In this document: in pieces, positions 1 through 10,065 of the stretch
How positions within the stretch are numbered: the first letter of the stretch is position 1
How the letters are laid out: each line of letters starts with the position of its first letter
Assembly: GCA_003427395.1 (NCBI GenBank)
Contig: BFEA01000189.1
Span: forward strand, 1,538,120 to 1,595,780
Length of the DNA: 57,661 nt
Source: Chara braunii
Lineage: Eukaryota > Streptophyta > Charophyceae > Charales > Characeae
Direction of reading: 5' to 3'
Position numbers and translations under genes: made by a program
Notes under the pieces: generated by a model
What the model saw: the letters and a program-made list of their open reading frames with translations, nothing else
The model's database searches: none
What the model was told of the DNA's origin: nothing

Positions 1-231
1 GTAAGTAGGTGTCCTGACCCTAATTTTAAGATTGTGAAATTTTTAATTATTTCAGTTTTTTTGTCGGAAGAGCTTTGTGAGCTACTGTTATGTGAGGGTG
101 AGGGGGTAAGCCATTTTTGTAAGACTAGCCTGTCGTTCTTTATTCAAGTTTATTGTAAGTAGATGTCCTGACCCTAATTTTAGGATTGTGAAATTTTTAA
201 TTATATCAGTTTTTTTGTCGGGAGAGCTTTG
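1..231. repeat. Direct repeat pair, about 77 bp, spaced 154 bp
   Basis: Copies at 1-77 and 155-231 begin GTAAGTAGGTGTCCTGACCC and GTAAGTAGATGTCCTGACCC and match with only a few differences through a shared AAATTTTTAATTAT tract and a TTTTTTTGTCGG block. The sequence between them is not repeated. No coding potential is seen. The origin is unknown; the left copy may extend outside the window. Confidence 0.8.
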
Positions 232-440
232 TATTTGTTTCCGTGCTTTTTGTTCAGTGAACGACAATTTCTGATTCTATTAACTGTTTTATTGTGAAAA
301 CTTGCAAAGTGGTTTCTCCGGTGTAGTAGGATGGTCGCCAAAGGTTAGGCCGCACTGTCTTTTCCATATAATCCATATCAATCCTTTTCAGATTATGCAG
401 AAGAAGAATGCTTTGAAACCCTTGAGTGGGGGGTTTCGTT

Positions 441-594
441 CTAAGTCGAGGAATCATGTACCTGGGTTTATTATTATTGTCTTGTTTGATAGTTCGTTCC
501 AAGAGACTTCTATTTCTCTAAGTCGAGGAATCATGTACCTGGGTTTATTATTATTGTCTTGTTTGATAGTTCGTTCCAAGAGAGTTCTATTTCT
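441..594. repeat. 77 bp perfect-period tandem duplication
   Basis: Copy 1 is 441-517 and copy 2 is 518-594. Both begin CTAAGTCGAGGAATCATG and differ at about one base (AGAGACTTC versus AGAGAGTTC). The near identity means a recent local duplication. Confidence 0.9.
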
Positions 595-1014
595 TGCCAT
601 AGATTCCTAACCTTGATGCAGTCTATGAAGCAACGGTTGAGTCTTTCAGCGATCTGTAGGTTACGGATTTTGCACCAAGAATCCTTTTCGGCCCTGTTTT
701 CCTTGTCATGTCTCTGTGCCACGCAATGGTTCACTGAGACTGCCCTGCACGTTATTAATCATGGGAGGCTGGCTTGCGCCAATGTCCCCACTGGCCGAAA
801 ATGAGCTTACCGGTGAGTTAGGGCCGCATTTCTTCGGGATGCCGACCGATAGGCAACCAGCAGGTCCAGTCACCGCCTTTGGCAGTTTTTCGTGCCCTGA
901 ATAATCGACAAAAAAATCTGAAAATTTGGGATCCGGTAAATAATCGTCACACCGAATCGGTGCATTTTCCATTTTTGCCACTCCGCCAGCTATCGGCCTA
1001 CGGAAAAGTTCCCC

Positions 1015-1072
1015 AACTTCGGTGATTTTTCGCAATCAGACCAAACTTCGGTGATTTTTCGCAATCAGACCA
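1015..1072. repeat. 29 bp tandem duplication
   Basis: Two identical copies (1015-1043 and 1044-1072) begin AACTTCGGTGATTTTTCGCA. Confidence 0.9.
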
Positions 1073-1189
1073 ATTCAAAAAAAAGATTGAAAATTGGTTT
1101 CGTGCTAGATTAGGTCGTTATCTTTTCAGGAAAAACATAAAGAAAAAAGAAAAAAAGTTTTAGGTCGTTCCCGCCGCACCAGCTGGCAA

Positions 1190-1752
1190 TGGTGGACATG
1201 CAAGGGTATGGAGCAGATTGCACAAGATCACAGGTCGAAGGGACCAAGTACGGACGGGGCAGGTCTACAAGCAGGATATGGAAGACACCCGGGTCATATT
1301 GCACAGGGGTATACGGTGGGCTGGTAGCTGGTCACGGGACGCCGTGTTATTCAGAACAAACAGGGCGTAGTTGGTAATCCAGCGTTATGCTGGTTCAGGA
1401 ACTTGGCTGCTGCGCTATTTCGGAGACTCCCTGCTGCGCCATTTCGAGACTGCAGATGCGCTGCTCATCGGCCATGAGGCACAGCGTTAAACGACAGTGA
1501 TCTGGCGGTCGAAGAGGCGGCCCCATGCCCCAAAGTGTGCTGTTGTCAAACACATTATCATTAACCCTGCGCAGTCAATTCCCCAGAAACAGGGCAATCA
1601 ATGCTGGCAGGCCTTCTGATGTACAGTGGCGCGCTGGACTCGCTTTCCAGCAGGTGCTGCTCCCCACCACCAGAACTCTTGCTAGGAGGGGTTGCTCGTA
1701 TCACCTCTTCTAGTAAAGAGACTGGTGTTTCAAAAAAACAAAACAAAAAAAC
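1190..1752 (+). mobile_element. 5'-truncated LINE 3' end (LINE-A family) with A-rich tail
   Basis: The block starts with ATGGTGGACATGCAAGGGTA, which matches the last codons of LINE-A ORF2 near 10864-10885. It continues through CTGCGCAGTCAATTCCCC at 1567, which matches 11029-11046, and TTTCCAGCAGGTGCTGCTCC at 1647, which matches the LINE-A 3' region near 11136. It ends in an A-rich tail at 1732-1752. The order is the same as in LINE-A (end of ORF2, 3' UTR, tail), so this is an independent short insertion of the same family. The intervening sequence is strongly diverged, so the copy is old. Confidence 0.7.
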
Positions 1753-2103
1753 CAAGGTCGTGAAATGACTGCCGTGCTGATTCGGCACATTTTCCATTTT
1801 TGCCACTAAGCCAGTTCTCCTCCACACGGGCCTACTGGTAACCCTCATTAGCATGTGCTACCGGTCCCCCCAATTTTCCAACGTTGGGGGAACCGGTGGT
1901 TTAACGGTTTAGTGCAGAAGATGGAAGTCCAGGGAGGCGAGATTAGTGCTTCGGAGAGTGTGTTTTCTTCTTTTGTCCATCTCCTTTTCCAGGGTGTTGG
2001 ATATTGAGGAGGGTCAGAAGAAGAGACGGTATCCTAGTTTGGGGGTGTGTAATCGGTGAAATTGTGGAGGCGCGGAATTGTGGAAAGGCGGTTGGGCCAA
2101 ATC
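1753..2103. other. Intergenic, no gene recognised
   Basis: Contains the second copy of the block shared with about 947-1000 (near 1770-1835), including TTTTCCATTTTTGCCACT. Nothing else is supported. Confidence 0.5.
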
Positions 2104-2205
2104 CATTCTTTTTTTTTTTTTTTCCTGTGGAGGAGGGGGGGGGGACAAAATGCTCCAATCTATTCGTGGGGAGCAACATGTGCTGGGAACCAGGCCCAGC
2201 ATCCC
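2104..2205 (-). mobile_element. LINE-A family 3' end fragment, minus strand
   Basis: A poly-T run (2107-2123) is followed by sequence including GTGGGGAGCAACATGTGCTG and CCAGGCCCAGCATCCC, the complement of the LINE-A 3' terminus. Read on the minus strand it is a short, heavily 5'-truncated LINE tail ending in poly-A. Bases in between are diverged. Confidence 0.6.
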
Positions 2206-2222
2206 ATATAGAATTATACAAA

Positions 2223-2262
2223 ATATTTGAAGTACCAGGGCCATTACCTGGCTTCGGCTAAG
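2223..2262 (-). repeat. About 40 bp dispersed motif shared with the right edge of the window
   Basis: On the minus strand this reads TTAGCCGAAGCCAGGTAATG followed by GCCCTGGTA. A tandem pair at 57543-57622 carries TTAGCCAAAGCCGGGTAATG followed by GCCCCGGTA. The two places are 55 kb apart. The core GCC(A/G)GG..CC(T/C)GG can form a short hairpin. Confidence 0.7.
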
Positions 2263-2689
2263 AGCAATCTGCGAACTATGCAAAGGTTCTCGAAGCTCCA
2301 AGTCCATTCTGTTGGATCTATTTCTAGGTTTTGTATGTTTGACTGCAGTTTGAAGACTCTATTCCTTTTCCCTTCTATGACCCTTATTCTACGCAGGTTC
2401 TACAGCAACCTTTTGCTCTTCTCTCCGCGTTGAGGTTGTTAACTGGGTTTCCCGATTCTTCGAGGGCAAAGGTGTCACAGCAGATCCAATTCGTGTTGTG
2501 ATTTTCGTAAGCTTTGAATCGAAGAACCTCACATACTATTTACTGCTCCTTTGTTGTGGCCCGGTTGCTGTACTGCCACTTTTGTTCTATTTGTACCAGG
2601 TGTCTCCATTCTATGGGAGTGCTCTCTATTTTCTGACTTATGTTAGCTTGAAGGTGGTGTATACCTTTTTGAGTTAATCTTAGCTCTCT

Positions 2690-2830
2690 TTCTTTTTTTT
2701 TTTCTTTTCCTCAGAACAACCCGAGGTGGTGGTAGGGGTGCTGATAAGAGCAGACACCGATATCACTCTCGGGGAGGCTCCATCTATTGGTGGGGAGCTG
2801 CACCTGCTGGAAACCGGGTCCAGCGTCCCA
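2690..2830 (-). mobile_element. LINE-A family 3' end fragment, minus strand
   Basis: A T-rich run (2691-2713) precedes GTGCTGATAAGAGCAGACAC at 2738 and GGCTCCATCTATTGGTGGGG at 2777. It ends GGGTCCAGCGTCCC near 2829. The same blocks, reverse-complemented and in the same order, make up LINE-A at 11119-11215. This is one of the best-preserved short tails in the window. Confidence 0.8.
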
Positions 2831-3743
2831 GAACAACATGTTTCCTTGATTATACACACACATTTGTTAGTGGTAATCGGTAGCTGTATAGTCCATCCTC
2901 AAAGGAAACGACTTGTCGATCAGGCTACACACCTACCCAATATCCTAAGTCGTTTGCATACATGACAGCTTGAGTTGGGTGGTACGAAACCCGAGTCCCA
3001 TGGCTGCCATCTCCCTAGTGCATGTAGGCAAAACTGACCTCCCGTTCCCCAGCCCCCCCCCTTCGGAACATGAGTTTTTGAACAATGTTAAACAGTGTTA
3101 GACTGTGTTAGTTATCTTTTGAGACTGCTGCAAACTGTGGGAATTTTGTGTGTCCCCAAGTCTGCAGTTGAACCTTTTGTACCTCTTCACTCATCCTCTG
3201 AGCGCCTAATATGTCGTGATCTTTTCTGGTACCTCGGCGTGCAGGGGTTTTGGGGAGTATAATCTAACTCCCTAAGCCCTAAATCCTCGATACATTACAG
3301 GCTCGTTTATTGCAAGTCATGGTAAGTTAGTCAAGTAGAAGGCAGTGGGAGCTCCTGCATGCCAGCGCATCTGCCACGTCTGTTGATGCTGTCGTCGTCA
3401 TATGAGTTATTCGCCACAGCGACTTGAAGACACACAGTTGTTCATGTCGTCCCCCTGAGGTTTCAGGTCATTCCCACACCCAGACTTTGCAGAATGTACC
3501 AGACCTTGATTGGGGTGCTACTTCGTTGTGCTGTCTCTCCTCATGTTGGGTATCCGTCACAGCGGCATGGAGGCGTCTCATTGTCCCCGTCGTCAGCAGC
3601 TGCGAAAGAGATGGTCGGGTGGCAAGGGATAAAGAATAGGAAGACGAAGGGGTGATGTGAGGAAGGGGGAGACCGGGAGGGGTATCACAGAAGGGGAAGG
3701 GAGGCGGCGGTGATGTCAAGGAGTACAGGAGGGAGGGGAGGGG
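2831..3743. other. Intergenic, no gene recognised
   Basis: No supportable coding region, repeat or RNA. 3420-3740 lies just downstream of the LINE-B ORF2 stop and could be its 3' UTR, but no A-tail is visible to mark an end. Confidence 0.5.
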
Positions 3744-4631
3744 TCAGTGCAGGACGGGGGCAGGGGGCATTGTGCAACCGGGGTCCTGGGGGATGAGCAC
3801 AAAGTTAGTCGGAAGGTACGGGACTGCTAAGTCGTCCAAGGGCTTCCTTTGCCATGAGGGCTCGTTCGCTCTCCAGTTTTTCCATTGTACATTGAGGTCA
3901 TCCAACAGTTCGGAGAAGGCTTGGTGCGGATTCTGCCAGATCTGGCAGTAGGACTCTCGCAAAGCCTCCCTGAGAACAGGGTCCCTCTGTTCGTGATATT
4001 CCTGTTTCATAGCCTTCCAGGCCCTTTGTGTATTGGACCTGATCTTTTCCTCATTTGCTTGTTGTGCTTGCTGGAGACCGAACTGATGGTCTTTTCTCTC
4101 AAAAGAGCATCTGGCTCTCCAGGCTTGCATGAGCACGTGCAGCCTCATGTACGAGAAGAGGTTGGCGGCAAAGGGTGTCCATTGTGCCAGCAAGTGTTGA
4201 TTTTTGCCAAGCAGGATGAGGCCCAGGTCCCACGGGATATGGATGTCCGTGAGTAAATGGAACGCTGCATCCCACCACCTCCATATTTGGGCAGCCATCG
4301 GGCATGCCAACAGACAGTGCTCGAGTGTCGCTCTGGCCGGTTGTGTTGCCCTGCCACAATAGCAGATGGGGGACATCAAGCCTTTCTGTTCGAGGTTCGT
4401 TCTTGAGACGAGCTAATCGGGAGTGGGAAGACAACGGTGCAGGATTTGCCATTGCAAAGATCTGAGGTTTGCGGGCATTATTTTGGAGTACTTATCCCAA
4501 GGGAGGTTGTTAAGCAGTTGTGGGTACAGCGATGAATCACACCCCCATTTGTGTGCGATTGTCAGTCCAATCTGCTGTTGTGGGCGAGATGCGCTATATC
4601 CCCCTTTAACCGTGTAGTCCCAGATGTGCAT
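3744..4631 (-). pseudogene. LINE-B ORF2 C-terminus with zinc-finger (zf-RVT type) region
   Basis: From 4631 down, the frame reads through the pre-zinc segment with LRSLQWQILHRCLPTPD and then meets TAG at 4413-4415, where LINE-A has tryptophan (LPTNDWLIDHTYLEQKGL). The frame resumes with SPICYCGRATQPARATLEHC, a Cys/His pattern typical of the domain found after plant LINE reverse transcriptases, then IWRWWDAAFHLL. A coiled, Gln- and Glu-rich tail follows to the stop at 3744-3746. Function in an intact element would be RNA or DNA binding during target-primed reverse transcription. Confidence 0.75.
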
Positions 4632-4652
4632 AGAAGGTTGGCCCGTCCATTC

Positions 4653-5188
4653 CTAGTCATCCGGGTCAAAGGGGAGGCGGGGAATAGGCTTGGCGGGTTC
4701 ATATACATGGTAGCCCTTATCGTCGTCACCCACCACTCTCACATTCATCAACTCTACCCACAATTTTGTGGTGTCCAAATCTTCATTCCGGGCTAGTGGA
4801 GAGAACTGCAGTCCTGGAGTGTGTGGGACGAAAGCTTCCATTGTGCACTTCCCACCATGAGTGTTGTGCACCTTGTAGACAACGGGCGGGTTGGGGAGGT
4901 CATTGTACGTGACCACCCAGTCTTTTTGTTGGATAGTCGGGCCAGTTTTGGGATTTACCACAAGGCCAAAGGAAGGGCCTTTATTATTTGACGGGCCTTT
5001 TCGGCGACATTCTTTACGTACTTCATCTTAGCCTGCAGCTGCTGCGGTGTGGCCCAGTTTTGCTCAGCCGTGTTCCAGAGGTCACCCACCGTGTAGATTC
5101 TTTTGTTAACCCAGGAGAGACAGGGAGAGTTAGCCGAGAGCGTAAATGGGTTGCCGGCTTCGTCCAGGACGAACGGGTTGCCAAACAA
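4653..5188 (-). pseudogene. LINE-B ORF2 region between RT and zinc finger
   Basis: Two overlapping frames: 5188-4955 (FGNPFVLDEAGNPFTL, SWVNKRIYTVGDLWN) and 4961-4653 (TIQQKDWVVTYNDLPNPPVV). The FGNP...WV.K...DLW segment matches LINE-A at 9340-9480 (PLYGN, SSWVKKGIKISGI). A frameshift joins the two parts near 4955. Confidence 0.7.
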
Positions 5189-5411
5189 CGGCTGTCTCCA
5201 AATGGAGTGTCATCTATTGGGGGGGCGCTTCTGTTTAGGGCCACGTTTTCTCCACAACTTTATCATGTAAGGCCAAAGGGGGTCGAGGGGGATGTCCTGC
5301 CTGGTGGCCAGCGCCGCACTTGTCGCATGCCGGTGCCCGCAGGGACTCGGGATTGTCCAATGGCTATTGGTCAACCATTGAAGAGCGTGCACCGGATTGG
5401 GAGGCTCAGCA

Positions 5412-6314
5412 TCAGGCGCAAGACTGGCTATCTGCACACAAGCCAGGGGAGCCCACGGGATGTCTTCCGACAAGGAGTCTGGTCAACACTTTGAAAATCA
5501 TGGCCTCACTCTCTCTTTCGGGATCCAGTATTCCAACACCCCCTTTCGCTGTTGGTTGTGTGAGGGTGTCCCAGCTGACCCTGCTCATGCAACCCTCGAT
5601 TTCGGTTTTATTTTTCCATAGGTACGTTGTGATGGTCTTCCTTAGCCTGAAATATTGTTGTGGATTCAGTGGCCACACTGCCAATTTGTACCATATGGCC
5701 GCAAGGATAGCGTTGTTGATTGCCAGCGCCCGCCAACGAAGTGTGCAAACCCTCCCATCTTGCCAGGCGTTCGATGACCATGTTCTCAAGGACATCCCCG
5801 TGGTCAGGTGGGGGCCCCATGCCGTCAGCCTCACTCCCAGGATCCTGATAGCGTCCTCCTTTCTCGCCCACACCACGCATGGATCCGATGGAGGGGGCAA
5901 GTCTTGGGGGTGGAGCCACCAACCCTCTGTCTTGGAGCCCCAATTCACTTTCATTTCTGCTGCTAGTGAGAAGAGATGTATGATAAGGGTGAGGGTTTGA
6001 AGACTTTCGGCATCTACACGTATCAAGACCGTAAGGTCCTTAGCAAACAGCGAGGTCACCGGGATAAGATAGTCCCGGATATCCGGGATGGGGACCTTGT
6101 CGATTTTCGGATAGACTCTAATCAGTGTTGCGAGGACCTTCATCACTATGACAAAAAGAAGGGGCGCGGTGGGATCGCCTTGACGTACCGACCTTTGCAG
6201 CGTTATCGGCTGTGAGAGGTGGCCGTTAGGCATTATGTTTGTAGTGGTCGGTCTATGAAGGAGTTGGACCCAGTGGCAGAATGCGGGACCAAAATTCATT
6301 ATGGCCAGGCACAT
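5412..6314 (-). pseudogene. LINE-B reverse transcriptase, central and C-terminal part
   Basis: A 300-residue open frame. The order is SVRQGDPTAPLLFVIVMKVL (RT palm), LFAKDLTVLI in place of the FADD catalytic box, a thumb segment, INNAILAAIWYKLAVWPLNP and GGVGILDPE near the end. The family's FADD box carries two metal-binding Asp; here the first is Lys, so the enzyme would be dead. The start in this frame is internal; upstream RT motifs continue in another frame beyond 6314. Confidence 0.9.
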
Positions 6315-6443
6315 ATCCAGGAAGTCCCAGTCAACGTGGTCATACGCTTTCTCGAAGTCTACAAACAGAATGGCTGCTTGAGCCCTACGCTGGCGTGCGT
6401 ACTTGATGGTTTCGTTGACTAGGAGAATGTTGTCCTGAACATT

Positions 6444-6998
6444 TCAGTTGGGCATAAATCCAGTCTGGTCGCGGTGTATCAACATGTTCATAGCCGACAA
6501 CAGGCAGATGGTGAGTGCCTTGGCGACCAATTTATAGGGGACTGAGAGGAGAGTGATAGGTCTAGAGTTTCTGATGCCCTCTTTGTCCCCCTTTTTGTAT
6601 AGGAGTGTGGTCACTCCTTGGCCTATCATGCCCCCAAAGGAGTCCTCCTTCTGGACAGCCTTTATATATTTCATCGAATCGTCTTTGAGGAGGTCCCAGA
6701 AGTGCACCCATAACTCTTTGGGAAAGGAGTCGATGTCGGGTGTCTTCTCGTCGTCCATATCAAGCAATGATTTCCATGAGTTGGTTGAATCGTTCCATAG
6801 ATGTTGGATGCTCCACATTCCTTTTTTTACCCAGTGTCCCCATTTTGTGTCTGATTTGGATAGAGGGAAGCTTTCCCCCCTCTCGTTCCTGATCCATGGA
6901 TTCCCAAAAATTGGTTGTCTGAGAACTTCGTCGTTTTTGGGGGGTCTGACCTGTTCTCTGGGAGGATGTTTCTCCAAATGCGTAAGATCTCCGCCCAA
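6444..6998 (-). pseudogene. LINE-B chimeric segment: post-RT piece fused ahead of RT N-terminus
   Basis: Residues from 6998 to about 6771 (FGNPWIRNERGESFPLSKSD, GHWVKKGMWSIQHLWND) match the segment that normally lies after the RT (compare 5188-4955 and 9340-9480). From about 6770 the frame passes without a stop into RT N-terminal motifs: EKTPDIDSFPKELW, GVTTLLYKKGDKEGIRNSRP, ITLLSVPYKLVAKAL and HRDQTGFMPN, then a stop at 6444. So C-terminal sequence precedes RT in one open frame. This is a deletion or recombination chimera between LINE copies, not a normal protein. Confidence 0.75.
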
Positions 6999-7148
6999 AA
7001 GGATTTTGAGGATCCGTTATCGAGGACAACGTCTTAAGGCAATTATGCGTTCTGGTTACTTTTACCTTTCGACAGTGACCATTCCTTATTGAAGATCCAG
7101 AAGAGGTCTGGCATGGATGCAAGAACGTATAGTAGTGGAAATGCGGCA
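6999..7148. other. Boundary zone upstream of LINE-B
   Basis: No further LINE motifs are recognised. LINE homology fades within this interval. Confidence 0.4.
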
Positions 7149-7287
7149 TTTTTTTCTTTCTTTCTAAGTTTTGAAGATTCAGACGCGATGTTTTTCACCC
7201 CGACGTGGAGACACACATTTTTTTTCTTTCTTCGTAGTTTCGAAAGATTCAGACGCAATGTTTTTCACCTCGACGTCCTGTGGGTTT
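7149..7287. repeat. About 70 bp tandem duplication
   Basis: Each copy has a T-rich start, then AGATTCAGACGC (7175 and 7245), then TTTTTCACC(C/T)CGACGT. The period is 70 bp with about 85 percent identity by eye. Confidence 0.85.
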
Positions 7288-7499
7288 TTCTTTTTTGGGG
7301 GGGGAGGGCAAAGTTTTGGGCTATCAATAGTGGATAGGTGTACCATTCGGCCAGGTTGTTATAGAGGCAAGGTATCGGGCGCGGGAGTACTATCTGGGGT
7401 TCAGTCACTCAAAGTTCGGTGACCTTCCTAGACGGAGTCCTCTACGGCCTTAGAGCCGGGCGTTATGAAAGCGCCTAACAGCAGACGTGCGCCAGGCCG

Positions 7500-7570
7500 C
7501 GAAGTTCTGAACAAGCAACCTCAAACCACAATGCGCATTTCAAGCCGATGCTCTAACCAGTGAACACCCA
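7500..7570 (-). other. tRNA-like sequence, possible SINE head with pol III boxes
   Basis: On the minus strand, CACTGGTTAGAGCATCGGCT (7543-7562) resembles the D-arm and A box of a tRNA. About 33 nt on, GGTTGCTTGTTCAGAACTTC (7500-7519) resembles the B box and T-arm (consensus GGTTCGAATCC) with changes. Spacing is tRNA-like, but the acceptor and anticodon stems do not pair well, so it is not a functional tRNA. A tRNA-derived SINE head or tRNA pseudogene fits best. Confidence 0.45.
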
Positions 7571-8220
7571 GGCCATTCACGGCTTGGGTCCGTTTTGGGG
7601 GGTGTTTATTATTATTATTGTTTTGGGGGGGGGGGGGTCTTTTGTATCTCCCAGCCCTCGTGGCTTCGGTCACCGACCACCAACAGTAGCCACCAGCCCA
7701 CATAGTATCATCCAGTCACCATACTATGAACCACCCGGCGTGCTACCACCCGACCAACAGAGTATCACCTGGGAGTCTGGGACATGATTTCCCACGTGGA
7801 CTTTTCGATATTTTGTGTACAACCTGTTTTCTTTTCTTTTGCTTGGGTGCATGGATGCCACAGGGGGTAGGAGGACAACATGGCGTGTTCAAATGCATCA
7901 TCAAAGAAGAATCCCACCATGTGCTGCGGGCGTAGACACAACGGGTCGACTTGTTCACTTTTTTTTTTTTTTAACAACGGACCCAGTGCCCAAGGCTTGT
8001 ATTACTCAAGGAATAGAATTCGAGGTCGGGGTCCTCACAATCTACCCGGGAGAATAGAGTGGATAAAGCGTCCTCCCTCGCCTTACAGTGTGTGCGTGCG
8101 TGTGTGCATGTGCGCGGGCGCGTGTTTGTGATTTCTTGTACTACTCTAGATTGGAAGCCGCCTAGAGTCCAACCTTTTGTTCTTCGTCAAAGGAGTGGTG
8201 AACAGCTTCGCGCGAAAGAG
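7571..8220. other. Intergenic region and presumed 5' flank of the V-ATPase F frame
   Basis: Holds a G-run (7625-7637), a T-run (7960-7972) and a GT/GC-rich stretch (8090-8125). No TATA box can be placed with confidence upstream of 8221. The 8126-8220 segment is a plausible 5' UTR only by position. Confidence 0.4.
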
Positions 8221-8384
8221 ATGGCGGCCGCAGCAGCAGGTGGACGTTCTCAAGAGGGTGCCCTCATCGCCATGATTGCAGATGAGGATTCGATAACCGG
8301 GTTTTTGCTGGCGGGAGTTACGCACAAGGATTTCCGTAGGAAAACAAATTTCCTTGTTGTCGATTCCAAAATATCAACAAGGAC
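8221..8384 (+). pseudogene. VHA-F: V-type H+-ATPase subunit F, N-terminal part (codons 1-54), interrupted
   Basis: From ATG 8221 the frame encodes an Ala-rich start and then GALIAMIADEDSITGFLLAG and DFRRKTNFLVVDSK, the hallmark beginning of plant V-ATPase subunit F. In the family this small cytosolic subunit belongs to the central rotor stalk of the vacuolar/endomembrane proton pump. The frame is intact up to a LINE insertion right after codon 54; the remaining codons resume at 11267 with no base lost. The full frame would have been 131 codons, close to the usual ~130. No intron interrupts it, so it may be an intronless gene or a retrocopy; I cannot tell which. As it stands the allele should not make full-length protein unless the insert is removed from the RNA. 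Confidence 0.93.
8373..8384 (+). repeat. Target-site duplication, left copy (12 bp)
   Basis: ATCAACAAGGAC lies inside the subunit F frame immediately before LINE-A and is repeated exactly at 11255-11266 after the A-tail. It marks a target-primed LINE insertion. Confidence 0.95.
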
Positions 8385-9177
8385 CTTTCCTGTTCATAAT
8401 TGTGACGGAGGCACTAGCAGCGAACCTCCGGGCAAACAAAGATCTAAAAAAGCTACAGCTCTCAACAATCCCCGAAGAAGCAATCCCCATCTCTTCAATG
8501 TTTGCAAACGATCTGACACTTATGGTGGATGCTACCATCGAGAACATGGAAGAGATTAGACGACTCTTTGACAGGTTCACAGCACTCTTAGACATATCCG
8601 TCAATTGGGGTAACAAACATTGGGATGGTGGATTCACCACCAAGGGGTGCGCCCCCCGAAACTGCCCCGAGTTAAATGGCTCTCAGAATCAGCCCCAGTG
8701 ACAGTGTTGAGAATCATGTTAACAGCAACAGGAAGACCTGCATCGAGTGATGATTGGGTTCTTAAACCTGCGCTGGAGAAGCTGGCACGCTGAAATGATC
8801 AACATACCTCCTTGATTGGTAGGGCATTAGTGATTAATAGTGTGGTGCTGGCCGCTCTATGGTACAAGTCTGCAGTATGGGCACTTAGCAAGGATGCACT
8901 ACGGTCACTTAGGCGGCAAATAACGGCCCTGTTGTGGAGAAGTAACAGCGAGCTTCCAAATGTTATCAGCGGGGTGGTCTTTCTATCGGTAATCCAACCC
9001 AAAGACAAAAGGGACTTGGGGATTCTGGATCCCGGTACTCAAACCACACCGCTAATGGTTCAATGGATTAAGAGGTTGATACTCACACATGACGTTCCCT
9101 GGTACGCCCTGGCGCTGGAACAGATTGCCCAGCTGGCCCCACAAGCACCACAAACAGTTGACCCCCTGCTTGGCTAG
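8385..9177 (+). pseudogene. LINE-A reverse transcriptase remnant
   Basis: In the frame covering 8385-8701: FLFIIVTEALAANLRANKDL, then SSMFANDLTLMVD at the catalytic box (family FADD; first Asp is Asn here), then SVNWGNKHWDGG. After several stops, 8812-9177 resumes in a shifted frame with RALVINSVVLAALWYKSAVW and DLGILDPGTQT, matching LINE-B INNAILAAIWYKLAVW and GILDPE. It is not functional. Confidence 0.88.
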
Positions 9178-9985
9178 AAGACCGTTTCTGGTCTATCCCA
9201 TAATGCTCCCGCGCTGACCAGACCACGAGCCGGGGCACAGCCTATGGCGACCTGGCCAGGGATGATTTTTGGATCCGATGCTTGCGAGCTTGGCGCCAGC
9301 TCCCGCTCCCAAATAAACCCGGACCAACCAGGTGGGAAGAGGTGGCTAGACAACCCCTGTATGGAAACATAAATATCACGGACCAGAACGGAAGGATATT
9401 TTGCAGCTCGGACACCACCTGGAGCAGTTGGGTTAAGAAAGGCATAAAGATATCTGGGATCCAGACAACAAGAACTGGAAAACGACATCACAAATGAGGA
9501 GGACATTGAAATACTGTCACAACATAGAAAAAAATCTCGAACAGCTGATCTTCGCAATCCCTCTAGACTGGGTGCGCATTCTGCGCAAGGGACCAAGCCT
9601 AGTGGAAGGGGATTGGCTTGCAGCTCCGGGAGACCCGGAGAGTGTAAGGAACGTCGTAGAGGTACGCGCAGATGAAACACTGGTAAACCTCGTCTACAAA
9701 GGAACCAGCAATGTGCTAACCAGATACACCCCGAATGTGACGAGATGGTGGTGGAATGCTGATCTGCATAGGATCCGGGTGTTAAAAAATAAGGAAGATT
9801 GGATAGCATACCGGCCACAGACCAGCCTTGTAGACCTTCTCTTTGACCCTGACGAGTGGCAATGGCCCCCTGCGCGAAGAATCCGAGTGGCTAAGAATGT
9901 AATGCTTTCGTGCATGTCTGTGAAGGCTACGGACCCGTTACTGCGCCCCATAGTAAACTTGAAAGACATTGTCAACACCCGTTGA
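9178..9985 (+). pseudogene. LINE-A ORF2 region after the RT
   Basis: Frames 9282-9497 (RWEEVARQPLYGNINITDQ, SSWVKKGIKISGI) and 9494-9985 (LEQLIFAIPLDWVRILRKGP, NVLTRYTPNVTRWWWNADLH) are offset by one frameshift. They match LINE-B 4653-5188. The frame ends at TGA 9983-9985, which lies in the first copy of a 55 bp tandem duplication whose second copy has TGG. Confidence 0.75.
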
Positions 9986-10065
9986 AGGTCTCAATTAAAT
10001 GTGGGGGTCGAACTTGAAAGACATTGTCAAGACCCGTTGGAGGTCTCAATTAAATGTGGGGGTCG
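9956..10065. repeat. 55 bp tandem duplication inside LINE-A
   Basis: Copy 1 is 9956-10010 and copy 2 is 10011-10065. Both start AACTTGAAAGACATTGTCAA. They differ at about two positions, one of which is TTGAAGG (copy 1) versus TTGGAGG (copy 2), turning a Trp codon into TGA. Confidence 0.95.

Larger units (their letters stand above)
232..1189. other. No gene recognised; small tandem duplications
   Basis: Apart from the two tandem duplications listed separately (441-594 and 1015-1072), I see no supportable gene. A short block near 947-1000 (CATTTTCCATTTTTGCCACT) recurs at 1790-1809, so part of this stretch belongs to a dispersed repeat that also sits after the LINE tail at 1753-1850. Confidence 0.6.
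3744..6998 (-). mobile_element. LINE-B: degenerate non-LTR retrotransposon, ORF2 remnants
   Basis: Reverse-transcriptase, post-RT and C-terminal zinc-finger segments of a plant-type LINE ORF2 lie head to tail on the minus strand, broken by stops and frameshifts. It is homologous along its length to LINE-A at 8385-10898: the LPT.D.L..T.LEQKGL block and the RWWD block are alignable by eye. The 5' end is abnormal (see 6444-6998), and no endonuclease or ORF1 is present. It is inactive. Confidence 0.85.

Noticed and set aside
254-734. Minus-strand frames 254-502 and 531-734 as a LINE linker fragment
   Set aside because: Only a vague resemblance to a helical LINE linker; much of the sequence is a 77 bp tandem duplication.
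9174-9818. 214-codon minus-strand frame
   Set aside because: Antisense shadow of the LINE-A post-RT region.
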